Positions 34,218 through 42,357 of a stretch of DNA of 43,119 bases are shown in pieces. This DNA is from Lachnospiraceae bacterium. Its GTDB lineage: Bacteria; Bacillota; Clostridia; Lachnospirales; Lachnospiraceae. Position 1 is the first letter of the stretch. Each line of letters begins with the position of its first letter. The notes beneath the pieces were generated by a model. The model saw only the letters and a program-made list of their open reading frames with translations, was not told the DNA's origin and ran no database searches. The stretch is from NCBI GenBank assembly GCA_017962105.1, contig JAGCVY010000051.1:1-43119 (forward strand). Reading direction: 5' to 3'. A program made the translations under genes and the position numbers.

Positions 34218-34311
34218 TATTTACTATATTTCTGAAAAATTTTTCAAAACCACCTAATAATTTCCTTCCGTTATGTGTCTATAGGGTAGATGCGGATAAG
34301 GAGGCAAAGAA

Positions 34312-35898
34312 ATGACGCCCTCAGAATGCGAGAAAATCTACAACGAAGCGTATCGTGCGGTGTACTGGACGGCCATGTCCCTTCTCGGGAACGAGGCTGA
34401 CGCAGAAGATGTTGTGCAGGATACTTTCGTGACTTTGCTCGAATCCTATGACACATTACAGGACAAGACCAAGGTTGTTCCGTGGTTGAAGAAAATCTGT
34501 GCCAACAAGTGTCTGAATCTCCTTAAGAGAACAAAGACAGACAGCGTGGAGCAGGAGTTCTTTGACAACATCGAGTATGTTCCGGAGGATTTTCTGCCGG
34601 AATCTATCGTGGAATCGGAAGAGAGACGAAAGATCATCATGGACATCATCAAGAAAGCGCTGTCGGAAGATGTCCAAAGGACCATCATCCTGTTTTACTT
34701 CGATGAGATGAGCACGAAAGAGATCGCAGAGGCAATGGGTATTACTCAGGGAAACGTTCTGTGGCGTCTTAATTTTGCCAGAAACAAAATTAAGAAGGAG
34801 GTCGAAAAATATGAGAAAGAAACCAACACGAAGCTGTATGCCGTGGCTTTGCCGTTCTTAGCATTGCTGTTTATGAAAGAAGCAGAGCAGGTGCCGTTGC
34901 GGCCCATGCCCGCTTCGCTTGCCGAACTGTCCGCATCTGCAGCGGCTTCCATGGGGGGAGCCGAATCCGCTGTCGCCGCAGAGGCGATAAAGAAAGGGAC
35001 AGGGCTTATCATGAAAAAGTTAATAATCTGGTTGATTGCATTAATTCTCGGATGTGGTGTTGCTATCGGTATCTATTTTACTGTGAGAGGAGATAAGGAC
35101 AGTTCAAAAGGAAACAATAAGAAACCGGGTAAAAAGATGGAGGCCGATTTGACCGGAGGTGCCGCGAAATCCGGCGAAGATGACGGAAACGGCGAAGGAA
35201 AGAAAGACGAAAAAGCCGGCACGGTCGGCGGGGATTCCGGGGAAGAGGAATATGAGTTCGGAACGGAGGAATACTGGCTCAGCAAGATGTACCTGATCGA
35301 TGTAAACGATGAGGCGGCGCTCCGCAGGATTGCGGATACGCTTTTCTCCTGCGACCCGAAGCTCGGGGAAGACAAGCATATCCTTTATGACAAGGTTGTG
35401 GCTTCCATCGGCAAGGATCCGTTGAGCACAAGCATGGGAAGCAATCATAATACCTATGACTTCGAGTTTTCCTTTAAAGCCGGTTACCACGGGTACGACC
35501 GCCTGTGGGATTTCGGATACTGGAATTATGATACGGAACCGAATTCGGACATCCGTGATCCGGGCAAAGTTATCGCCTATGAAAACAATGTTCTGAATCC
35601 CACAAGAAAAGGTGCAGGTCATTTTATCCTGCATATTTACGATGGGGAACGCGCGCAGAAGGCATATGACTTCTACTGCGATTATATTACCCGATACTAT
35701 GCCGAGTACAATCCGCCGGCGGAGAACAATTTCATCGGGTATTGTCTTCTGTGCGGTGACGGCGGCATGGAGTACTATGCTTATGTGCGTATGCTTCACA
35801 AGGATGGCAGCGATTTTTGGGAGCTCATGGTAGAGAATTATTTCGCTGATCCGGAACTGATGGCGGCATACGATGAACTCCATAAAGAGACCGAATGA
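34312..35898 (+). CDS. ECF sigma factor fused to a transmembrane and extracellular domain
   Basis: The 528-residue protein starts with a complete ECF sigma factor: region 2 (about 10-75, with GNEADAEDVVQDTFVTLLE and VPWLKKICANKCLN) and region 4 (about 115-165, with KEIAEAMGITQGNVLWRLNFAR). A second part follows: a hydrophobic stretch (about 175-188), an Ala/Glu linker, a membrane helix (about 236-257), a Lys/Gly/Asp-rich linker, and an outer domain of about 210 residues (about 316-528) with no family I recognise. Sensor, membrane part and sigma factor are thus on one chain, with no separate anti-sigma gene nearby. The start follows AAGGAGG. Release by proteolysis is a hypothesis. Confidence 0.9.
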   Translation: MTPSECEKIYNEAYRAVYWTAMSLLGNEADAEDVVQDTFVTLLESYDTLQDKTKVVPWLKKICANKCLNLLKRTKTDSVEQEFFDNIEYVPEDFLPESIVESEERRKIIMDIIKKALSEDVQRTIILFYFDEMSTKEIAEAMGITQGNVLWRLNFARNKIKKEVEKYEKETNTKLYAVALPFLALLFMKEAEQVPLRPMPASLAELSASAAASMGGAESAVAAEAIKKGTGLIMKKLIIWLIALILGCGVAIGIYFTVRGDKDSSKGNNKKPGKKMEADLTGGAAKSGEDDGNGEGKKDEKAGTVGGDSGEEEYEFGTEEYWLSKMYLIDVNDEAALRRIADTLFSCDPKLGEDKHILYDKVVASIGKDPLSTSMGSNHNTYDFEFSFKAGYHGYDRLWDFGYWNYDTEPNSDIRDPGKVIAYENNVLNPTRKGAGHFILHIYDGERAQKAYDFYCDYITRYYAEYNPPAENNFIGYCLLCGDGGMEYYAYVRMLHKDGSDFWELMVENYFADPELMAAYDELHKETE

Positions 35899-35931
35899 GG
35901 CCGTCAGCAGAATCCATTGCATAAAACAGTA

Positions 35932-35960
35932 TTGACATTTTCCGAAAGAACCTTTATAAT
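35932..35960 (+). promoter_or_regulatory. Consensus sigma-A promoter of the ABC-F leader
   Basis: TTGACA (35932-35937) and TATAAT (35955-35960) are both perfect and 17 bases apart. The 331-base gap 35899-36229 is an untranslated leader with a small ORF, hairpins at 35968-35983 and 35992-36003, and a terminator. Confidence 0.92.
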
Positions 35961-36020
35961 CGGCAAGTGTCAGAGTGCTGACAAAGAAATACGCTTATAA
36001 GCGGGAAAGGGAGGTTCACA

Positions 36021-36092
36021 ATGATTATTCGTTTCAAATTCACAAAGCTGCATTTAACTGCGGAGAATGCCTCCCGGAGACGCGCCGAATAG
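36021..36092 (+). CDS. Leader peptide of the ABC-F gene (23 residues)
   Basis: A short ORF with AAAGGGAGG just upstream encodes MIIRFKFTKLHLTAENASRRRAE. It lies between a perfect promoter and an intrinsic terminator in front of an ABC-F gene, the standard place for a leader peptide that lets ribosome-targeting drugs switch on downstream expression. The peptide is basic at the end (Arg-Arg-Arg). Its translation is inferred from the ribosome site. Confidence 0.75.
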   Translation: MIIRFKFTKLHLTAENASRRRAE

Positions 36093-36150
36093 TACAGTAC
36101 GATATCTGTGCCTGATTATTTGCGGGTACGATTGCGAATACTGCTCACAG

Positions 36151-36182
36151 GCCCCGACATCGGAAGGTGTCGGGGCTCTTTC
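36151..36182 (+). terminator. Attenuator-type terminator before the ABC-F gene
   Basis: A perfect 9-bp GC-rich stem (36151-36159 with 36168-36176, 8-base loop) is followed by TCTTTCG. It sits after the leader ORF and before the ABC-F start, so it would end transcription unless ribosome stalling changes folding. The competing antiterminator was not resolved by eye. Confidence 0.8.
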
Positions 36183-36229
36183 GCGTTTATGGGAAGCAGC
36201 CGCCTTAAGAAACGAAGGAGGTGAGCTTC

Positions 36230-37786
36230 ATGTTCCAGATAAGACATGTTACCTTAACACACAAAAAAGACCTGCATACGATAGTCTCGGATTTATCCCT
36301 CGCATTGAATGACGACGACCGCGCCGTTCTGATCGGGGAGGAAGGCAACGGAAAGTCCACGCTGATGAAGTGGATCTATGATCCGGAGCTGGTGGAAGAC
36401 TATATCGAGTATGAAGGCGAAAAGATTGTAAGCGGAGAGAAGTTGGCATATCTCCCGCAGGAACTGCCGGAGGAGACGAAGGCGAAGAGCGTCTACGAGT
36501 ATTTTACGGATTGCGAGGGGTTTGCGGAGGCGTCGCCGAGAGAACTCTCGAAGATGGCCGCGGACTTCCGGGTGGAGCCGGAGTTTTACTACCGCGATCA
36601 GCCCATGGGAACGCTTTCCGGCGGCGAGCGGGTGAAGGCACAGATGATGCGGATTCTCTGCGAGAAGCCGACGATCCTTCTTTTGGATGAGCCCTCGAAC
36701 GACATCGATATCGAGACGCTTGAGTGGATGGAAAAATTCATCAACAGCTGGCCCCATGCGGTGTTGTTTATCTCCCACGATGAGACATTGATCGAGCGGA
36801 CCGCCAACCGTGTAATCCACTTCGAACAGCTCCGGAGAAAGACCATGTGCCGACATACGGTGGCCAATGTGCCGTATCGGCAGTATGTCTCGGAGCGTCT
36901 GAACGCGTTTGAAAAGCAGGAGCAGATCGCGGAGTGTGAGCGCCGCGAGAAGCGCATCCGCGACGAGAAGATCCGCAAACAGGAGCAGGCGGTAAACGCA
37001 CAGCTCAGCAACGCGCATTACTCGTTTCACGATTCCCTCGGCCGGATCCTCAAGAAAAAGATGAAGAACGTCAAGTCGTTGGAGCACCGCTTCCAGCGGG
37101 AGGACGAGAATATGACGGAATTCCCCGAGCAGGAGGAAGCAATCTACTTCAAGCTCGGCGACGCAAACAGCGCAGTTCCGTCCGGAAAATGGGTCGTGCA
37201 ATGCGAGCTTCCGGCTCTCAACACGGCGGACGGCGCCAGGGTTTTAGCGGAAAATGTGGAGCTTAGGGTCCGGGGTTCCGAGAAGATTGCCATCATCGGC
37301 AGCAACGGCAGCGGTAAGACCACATTCCTCTCGAAGCTGGCGGAGGATCTGCTGGCCAGGAAGGATCTTCGGGTGGAGTATATGCCGCAGAACTACGAGG
37401 AGCTGCTTCCGATGGATCAGACTCCGGTGGATTTTCTGGACAGGACCGGAGACAAGGAGGAGCGGACACGGATCCGCACCTATTTAGGATCCTTAAAGTA
37501 CACCTTTGATGAGATGGACCATCCGATCCGGGAACTTTCGGGCGGACAGAAGGCGAAGGTATTGCTTCTTAAGCTCAGCATGTCGGGAGCCAATGTGCTT
37601 CTTCTCGATGAGCCGACACGGAATTTTTCGCCGTTGTCGGGGCCGGTAATCCGGCGGATGCTTGCGGATTTTCCGGGGGCGATCATCAGCGTCTCCCACG
37701 ACCGCAAATATCTCTCCGAGGTTTGCGACACGATTTACCGGCTGACGCCGGATGGGCTTTCCAAAATCGAGGAAGGCATTCAATAA
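36230..37786 (+). CDS. ABC-F ATPase, ribosomal-protection type
   Basis: The 518-residue cytoplasmic protein has two ATPase domains without a membrane part. Domain 1 has Walker A GEEGNGKST (about 37-45), signature LSGGER and Walker B LLLDEPSNDID. A helical linker (about 215-290, rich in Glu, Arg and Lys) forms the interdomain arm, the part that reaches the ribosome. Domain 2 has GSNGSGKTT, LSGGQK and LLLDEPTRNFSPLS. The last motif is the form I recall from the Lsa/CplR/Vga-like antibiotic resistance group. Such proteins remove lincosamide, streptogramin A or pleuromutilin from the ribosome. The ATG at 36230 follows AAGGAGG. Substrate class is inferred. Confidence 0.9.
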   Translation: MFQIRHVTLTHKKDLHTIVSDLSLALNDDDRAVLIGEEGNGKSTLMKWIYDPELVEDYIEYEGEKIVSGEKLAYLPQELPEETKAKSVYEYFTDCEGFAEASPRELSKMAADFRVEPEFYYRDQPMGTLSGGERVKAQMMRILCEKPTILLLDEPSNDIDIETLEWMEKFINSWPHAVLFISHDETLIERTANRVIHFEQLRRKTMCRHTVANVPYRQYVSERLNAFEKQEQIAECERREKRIRDEKIRKQEQAVNAQLSNAHYSFHDSLGRILKKKMKNVKSLEHRFQREDENMTEFPEQEEAIYFKLGDANSAVPSGKWVVQCELPALNTADGARVLAENVELRVRGSEKIAIIGSNGSGKTTFLSKLAEDLLARKDLRVEYMPQNYEELLPMDQTPVDFLDRTGDKEERTRIRTYLGSLKYTFDEMDHPIRELSGGQKAKVLLLKLSMSGANVLLLDEPTRNFSPLSGPVIRRMLADFPGAIISVSHDRKYLSEVCDTIYRLTPDGLSKIEEGIQ

Positions 37787-37808
37787 CAACGACAGGAGAC
37801 TGTTAGGC

Positions 37809-38927
37809 ATGGACACGATCGGGACAAGGACAATCGAGACGGAGAGACTCATTTTACGAAGATACCGGGTAGAGGACGCCGAGGATATGTTCAACAACTG
37901 GACGTCTGATCCGGAGGTTACGAAGTTTCTCTCATGGCCGACGCACACAAGCATCGACTTTACGAGAAGCCTTCTGACGAAATGGGTTTCGTACTACGAG
38001 GATGGGAAGACCTACAACTGGGGGATTACCCAAAAGGGCGATGACCGTGTCATCGGCAACATCGCGGTTGTGGAGCGCGACGAGCGGACCTGTTCCTACG
38101 AGCTCGGCTATTGTCTGGGCAAAGCCTTCTGGGGGCAGGGAATTATGCCGGAGGCTCTCCGGGCCGTGATCGACTACCTCTTCGAGGGCGAGAGCGACCT
38201 GCAGCGGGTATACGCGACCCACGACCTGCGCAACCCGAAGTCCGGGCGTGTCATGCAGAAGGCCGGCATGCATTTTGACGGCATTTTACGCGGATCCAAG
38301 AAGAATATTCACGGGATCCACGATACGGCATACTACTCGGTGCTTCGGAGCGACCGCCTGACACAGGAACAGTACGAGGCGTTGTTTGAGGAGATGTATC
38401 CGAACTTTTTCGAGAACGAATACGTCAGAAACATCCCCGAGGATGAGACCGTGTCGGAGCAGATCCTGCGGCTGCAGGAGTTTGACCCGGGCTGTTATGA
38501 GAAGTATTTCCGGGAAAATGTGACCTTCGGGTACTTCGACGGCGACCTTGAGGAGCTTCGTAAGGATGTGGCGGCGGTGGTCGGCCACTGGCCGCAGTTC
38601 TTCAACGAGAACAGCCGCATCTACTGCGGATACATCGACGGCAGGGTCGCGAGCTTCTGCCTGATCGAGGACTTCGGCGAGCATGTCGTGAACGGCGTTC
38701 ATTGCAAGATCGGCGGTCCGGGGTGCGTGGGTACTCTTGCGGAGTATCGCAACCGCGGGATCGGTCTTTCGATGATCCGCAATGTCACGCAGATCCTGAG
38801 GGATGAGTTTTACGATTACAGCTATATTCACTACACCTATGAGCCTCAGTGGTACGGGCTTCTCGGATACAAAACGGTGCTTCGGTGGAACGGGCGAGGC
38901 TATATCAGGGACGAAGGGAAACAGTGA
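37809..38927 (+). CDS. Double GNAT-domain acetyltransferase
   Basis: The 372-residue protein joins two GNAT folds. The N-terminal one (about 1-190) is of the RimJ/RimL type, with ETERLILRRYRVEDAEDMF and the acetyl-CoA stretch ELGYCLGKAFWGQGIMPEAL. The C-terminal one (about 205-372) has its own acetyl-CoA site CVGTLAEYRNRGIGLSMI and ends YGLLGYK. The targets are unknown; RimL relatives acetylate proteins and others modify antibiotics. CAGGAGAC stands upstream of the ATG at 37809. The gene follows ABC-F within 22 bases, so the two are probably co-transcribed. Its stop overlaps the next start (TGATG). Confidence 0.88.
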   Translation: MDTIGTRTIETERLILRRYRVEDAEDMFNNWTSDPEVTKFLSWPTHTSIDFTRSLLTKWVSYYEDGKTYNWGITQKGDDRVIGNIAVVERDERTCSYELGYCLGKAFWGQGIMPEALRAVIDYLFEGESDLQRVYATHDLRNPKSGRVMQKAGMHFDGILRGSKKNIHGIHDTAYYSVLRSDRLTQEQYEALFEEMYPNFFENEYVRNIPEDETVSEQILRLQEFDPGCYEKYFRENVTFGYFDGDLEELRKDVAAVVGHWPQFFNENSRIYCGYIDGRVASFCLIEDFGEHVVNGVHCKIGGPGCVGTLAEYRNRGIGLSMIRNVTQILRDEFYDYSYIHYTYEPQWYGLLGYKTVLRWNGRGYIRDEGKQ

Positions 38928-39202
38928 TGAAGATTACGGATGTTGATATTGCAAGAGGGCATCTCTTGCTCGGCCTTTCCGACGGGCGATGGGCGTATGT
39001 CCAGGGCGAGATGGTTTTCGGAATGAAATTTTATGCGGACTACCGCGGAAAATGGTACTGGATCCGGAAGCCGGAGGGCACAATCTACCTTCTTTCGGAT
39101 TCTGATGTCGTTGCGCCGATGGGCGATGCGGATAAGGACGCTTTGTCCGCGGCGATCAAAGAGTATTTCAGCAACACGAAATATAAAGTTATCGTGGATT
39201 GA
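38927..39202 (+). CDS. Small protein of unknown function (91 residues)
   Basis: No family is recognised. The protein has beta-type strands with a W-x-Y pattern (GRWAYVQGEMVFG, GKWYWIRKPEG) and an Asp-rich loop followed by a C-terminal helix. There is no signal or membrane segment. Its ATG overlaps the GNAT stop (TGATG), which implies it is translated with the acetyltransferase. It could be a regulator or an immunity-type protein, but there is no direct evidence. Confidence 0.75.
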   Translation: MKITDVDIARGHLLLGLSDGRWAYVQGEMVFGMKFYADYRGKWYWIRKPEGTIYLLSDSDVVAPMGDADKDALSAAIKEYFSNTKYKVIVD

Positions 39203-39215
39203 TGAGGAGGATACA

Positions 39216-39248
39216 ATGGTAATGTTTTTAAGACTTCGGAATATCTGA
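39216..39248 (+). CDS. Possible 10-codon leader peptide before the P-loop/GNAT gene
   Basis: GAGGAGG is followed by an ORF encoding MVMFLRLRNI, then a stop. Two mutually exclusive hairpins follow it (39251-39260 with 39271-39280; 39272-39278 with 39293-39299). This looks like a translational attenuator. Translation of the peptide is not proven. Confidence 0.5.
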   Translation: MVMFLRLRNI

Positions 39249-39250
39249 TT

Positions 39251-39299
39251 GCATGAGACCGTTGATGAATGGTTTCATGCCCTGAGTGACTAATGAAAC
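39251..39299 (+). promoter_or_regulatory. Competing hairpins before the P-loop/GNAT gene
   Basis: Segment 1 (39251-39260) pairs with segment 2 (39271-39280) over 10 bp with one G-T pair. Part of segment 2 (39272-39278) can instead pair with segment 3 (39293-39299) over 7 bp. The two folds exclude each other. The ribosome site of the next gene starts at about 39310. Confidence 0.55.
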
Positions 39300-39323
39300 T
39301 ATGAAATCAAAAGGAGAAAAACA

Positions 39324-40415
39324 ATGATATTCCAGGACAATATTATCAAACAGTATTTGAAAAATGTGTACTTTATCGCGGGCACGCCCTGCGGCGGCAA
39401 GACCACCGTATCCCGGGCACTCGCAAAGAAATACGGGATTCCGGTTTATGACATCGACGAGCGTTTCCCGGAGCATCAGGCAATGTCGGATGCGGTTTCG
39501 CAGCCGGCGATGAACAAGAATTTCCGCGACGCCGACGAGTTCTTCGGGCGGAGCGTCGAGGAGTACAAGGCGTGGCTTCTTCAGAACATGAGGGAGCAGC
39601 TGGATTTCGTTCTTCTTGACCTGATGCGTCTCTCAAAGGATCAGATCGTGCTTTGCGACTGCCATCTTACACTGGAGCAGGCAGCGCAGTTTACGAATCC
39701 CGCGCACGTGGCATTCATGTTGAAGAAGCCGGAAAATCTTGTGGACGAGTATTGCAACCGCCCGGATCATCAGGGCTTCAGCGATTTCATCCACAGCGCG
39801 ACGGACTTTGAGGCGGCGAAGGCCACCTGCAACGAAACGCTTCTCTCGCTCAATGCGAAATATTATGAGGACGTGAAGGCGAGCGGATACTTCTATGTCG
39901 ATCGGGCGGACGGCTTGAGCGTCGACGAGACCGTGGCGCTCACGGCGAAGCATTTCGGGTTTGACCGGTTAATGCAGATTGTCAAAGTCGAGAAGGACAC
40001 ACCCTTCGCGGCGGAGTTTCTCCGGTTCGTGGAGAACTGCTCGTGGACGGAGGTTCGCGATCACATCGCGGGTCTAGTCAGAGATTGGCAATTCACGGAC
40101 TGGGAGACGATGTTCGCGGCGGTGAAGGACGGTAAGATCGCCGGTATGGCATCGCTTCTGAAGACGGACTATTATCCCCTGCCGCAAATCTATCCGTGGG
40201 TGTCGTGCGTGTTCGTTGAGAAGGAGTACCGCGGCGACCGGATCAGCGGAGCGCTGATCGACGCGGCTAATCGGTACGCGAAGGAGCAGGGCTTTACGAA
40301 AACCTACATTCCGACGGAGTATACGGGGCTGTATGAGCGGTACGGTTACACCTACGTAAAGGACATCGTCAATTACGGCGGTGGCACGGACAGACTGTAC
40401 GAAAAAGAGTTGTAA
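39324..40415 (+). CDS. P-loop kinase-like domain fused to a GNAT acetyltransferase
   Basis: The 363-residue protein starts with a P-loop NTPase domain (about 10-210) whose Walker A is GTPCGGKTT (20-28), as in shikimate or adenylate kinase-like proteins, with DIDERFPEH and a possible lid region near 135-165. A GNAT domain follows (about 215-363), with WVSCVFVEKEYRGDRISGALI as the acetyl-CoA site and GLYERYGYTYV at the end. A two-activity enzyme is suggested, which recalls the two-domain AAC-APH resistance enzymes in concept only. AAAAGGAGA precedes the ATG. Substrates unknown. Confidence 0.88.
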   Translation: MIFQDNIIKQYLKNVYFIAGTPCGGKTTVSRALAKKYGIPVYDIDERFPEHQAMSDAVSQPAMNKNFRDADEFFGRSVEEYKAWLLQNMREQLDFVLLDLMRLSKDQIVLCDCHLTLEQAAQFTNPAHVAFMLKKPENLVDEYCNRPDHQGFSDFIHSATDFEAAKATCNETLLSLNAKYYEDVKASGYFYVDRADGLSVDETVALTAKHFGFDRLMQIVKVEKDTPFAAEFLRFVENCSWTEVRDHIAGLVRDWQFTDWETMFAAVKDGKIAGMASLLKTDYYPLPQIYPWVSCVFVEKEYRGDRISGALIDAANRYAKEQGFTKTYIPTEYTGLYERYGYTYVKDIVNYGGGTDRLYEKEL

Positions 40416-40504
40416 AGCGCTTAAGACAATGACTCTACAAGCGTAGAATAGAAATGCCCGCGAAGTGGGCAAAACCCTCGTTGTGTGAAGTGAGGTGGTC
40501 AGAC

Positions 40505-41290
40505 GTGAATTATTTCGTGGAAGGCATACAGGGCGCCGGCAAGAGCACACTGGTGAGCCGTCTGGCGAAACATTTTCCGAGGTATCGGGTGTTTCGAGAG
40601 GGAGACTATAATCCGGTGGAGCTTGCGTGGTGCGCATACCTGACGGAAACGCAGTACGAGGAAGTGCTGGCGCGGTACGAGAGCCTCCGGGGGGAAATCG
40701 TTGCCAATACGCACACGGAGGGCGACCGAAAGATTGTCACCTACACGAGGATCATCACGGACGTTCCGGGGTTTCACAAGGACCTGGAGCAGTACGAGAT
40801 TTACAATGACCGTCTGGGGCGTGCGGAGTTTGAGGAGATCATCCTCGGGCGCTACGCGCGGTGGGACGGCGACAATTCCATTTTTGAGTGTTCTATTTTC
40901 CAAAACATTGTGGAGAATCAGATACTATTTTACGAGATGAATGACGAAGAGATCGTGGATTTTTTCCTGCGGCTTAAGGCCGTTCTCGCGGGGCGGGACT
41001 TCCGGATCCTGTATCTGGAGGCAGATGACATTGCCGGGTCTCTTCAGATCATCCGTAAAGAGCGCGTCGACCAAAGCGGCGCTGAAATGTGGTTTCCGCT
41101 AATGGCCGGATTCTTGGAGGGGAGTCCCCATGGCGTGCGCCACGGACTGAAGGGATTTGAAGGACTTGTAAAACATTTGGAACATCGCAAAGTTTTGGAG
41201 AAGCGGATCTTAAGGGAAGTTTTTCCGGAGCAGGCGGTAATCCTTAAGTCAAAACAATATGATTTGAATGCGGCCTTGGACAGCCTTTGA
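40505..41290 (+). CDS. P-loop kinase-like protein
   Basis: The 261-residue protein begins MNYFVEGIQGAGKST, with the Walker A at 7-15 (GIQGAGKST), followed by REGDYNP and a helical body. It resembles nucleoside or thymidylate kinase-like P-loop proteins found near antibiotic-type enzymes, but I cannot name the substrate. The GTG at 40505 follows TGAGGTGG and decides the start; the frame continues upstream without a ribosome site. It is 89 bases after the P-loop/GNAT gene and is followed within 3 bases by the APH-fold gene. Confidence 0.82.
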   Translation: MNYFVEGIQGAGKSTLVSRLAKHFPRYRVFREGDYNPVELAWCAYLTETQYEEVLARYESLRGEIVANTHTEGDRKIVTYTRIITDVPGFHKDLEQYEIYNDRLGRAEFEEIILGRYARWDGDNSIFECSIFQNIVENQILFYEMNDEEIVDFFLRLKAVLAGRDFRILYLEADDIAGSLQIIRKERVDQSGAEMWFPLMAGFLEGSPHGVRHGLKGFEGLVKHLEHRKVLEKRILREVFPEQAVILKSKQYDLNAALDSL

Positions 41291-41293
41291 GCT

Positions 41294-42328
41294 GTGCCGC
41301 AGGATTCGGAGGACAAAAAGACGAACAATTTTTTTGAAAAGGCAAGAGAACTTTATCAACTGAACGGTTATGAATTACAGGCGGTTGCCGGACATGAGGG
41401 CGGCCGCAATGACATTTACATTTGCTCCTTGAACGGAGAGAAAAAGTATGTGCTTCGCATCTCGGCGACGGGCGACCGCAGAGAGGAGAATTACCTCGCG
41501 GAGACCGAGTTCGTGCATTATCTGGCAGTCGGCGGGGCGCTTGTTGCGGACGTGATCCCGTCGAAGAACGGGCGACTTGTGGAGCACATCGCTTCGGAAA
41601 ATGACACTGACAAAGCGGTTGTCTTTGCAAGCCTTTTCGAGTTTGCAAAGGGGATGCTTCTGTGTGATAACGGCTATCGTTACCGCGAAGGAGCGCCGCT
41701 TACGGAGTACTTTTATAACACTGGAAAGACGCTCGGTGCGATCCACCGGCTGGCGAAGTCTTTTACGCCGAAACACCGCCGTGCAGACTATTTCGATAAG
41801 TTCAACATGGACTACATCGGGAAGCTGATCCCGGACGAATATGCGGAGTTAAAGGCGGCAATTGCCGATCGTATCCGGCAGTTTAAGGAATTTCCGAGGA
41901 CACCGGATAACTATGGATTGGTGCATTTTGATTTTTGCGATGGCAACTATCATGTGGATCTGAATACCGGCGATGTCACAGCGTTTGATTTTGACAATTG
42001 CTGCTATTGCTGGTACATGTTCGATCTGGCGCATCTGTGGACGCACGGCATCGGTTGGTTTATGCAGGAGCGCGATGCGGCGAAACGCAGGGAAGGCATG
42101 GAGTGGTACTTTAACCACATCCTGAGCGGTTACCGCAGTGAAACGGACGTGTCCGAAGAGGAACTGTCGAGGCTTCCGCTGTACATCGATATGACGATCA
42201 TCGAGTCCGTCGTTGACGAGTTCGAATGCGCAGCGCGCGAGGGTGAGGACGTGGATCCCGAGGACATCGAGGATGAGGCGGAATGCCTAATCGGCGGGAT
42301 TCCTTACGCGGGGTACTTCGAGGAGTAA
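41294..42328 (+). CDS. APH-fold phosphotransferase
   Basis: The 344-residue protein has a complete APH fold: N-lobe Lys in KYVLRIS, catalytic loop LVHFDFCDGN with Asp213 and Asn218, and the metal site FDFDN with Asp232. Unlike the first APH-like gene at 32988, the loop His is present. It starts with GTG three bases after the previous stop, with no strong ribosome site, so coupled translation is likely. Family members phosphorylate antibiotics, sugars or amino acids such as homoserine; the context of acetyltransferases, ABC-F and a nucleotidyltransferase suggests a drug or toxin, but this is inference. Confidence 0.9.
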   Translation: MPQDSEDKKTNNFFEKARELYQLNGYELQAVAGHEGGRNDIYICSLNGEKKYVLRISATGDRREENYLAETEFVHYLAVGGALVADVIPSKNGRLVEHIASENDTDKAVVFASLFEFAKGMLLCDNGYRYREGAPLTEYFYNTGKTLGAIHRLAKSFTPKHRRADYFDKFNMDYIGKLIPDEYAELKAAIADRIRQFKEFPRTPDNYGLVHFDFCDGNYHVDLNTGDVTAFDFDNCCYCWYMFDLAHLWTHGIGWFMQERDAAKRREGMEWYFNHILSGYRSETDVSEEELSRLPLYIDMTIIESVVDEFECAAREGEDVDPEDIEDEAECLIGGIPYAGYFEE

Positions 42329-42357
42329 CCGGCATCGAAACAAAGGAGGGAAGGCAA

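Noticed and set aside
13570-40935. Second frequent octamer ATTTTACG, about ten copies.
   Set aside because: All copies seen are in the same orientation and within + strand genes, so codon context explains them better than a DNA motif.
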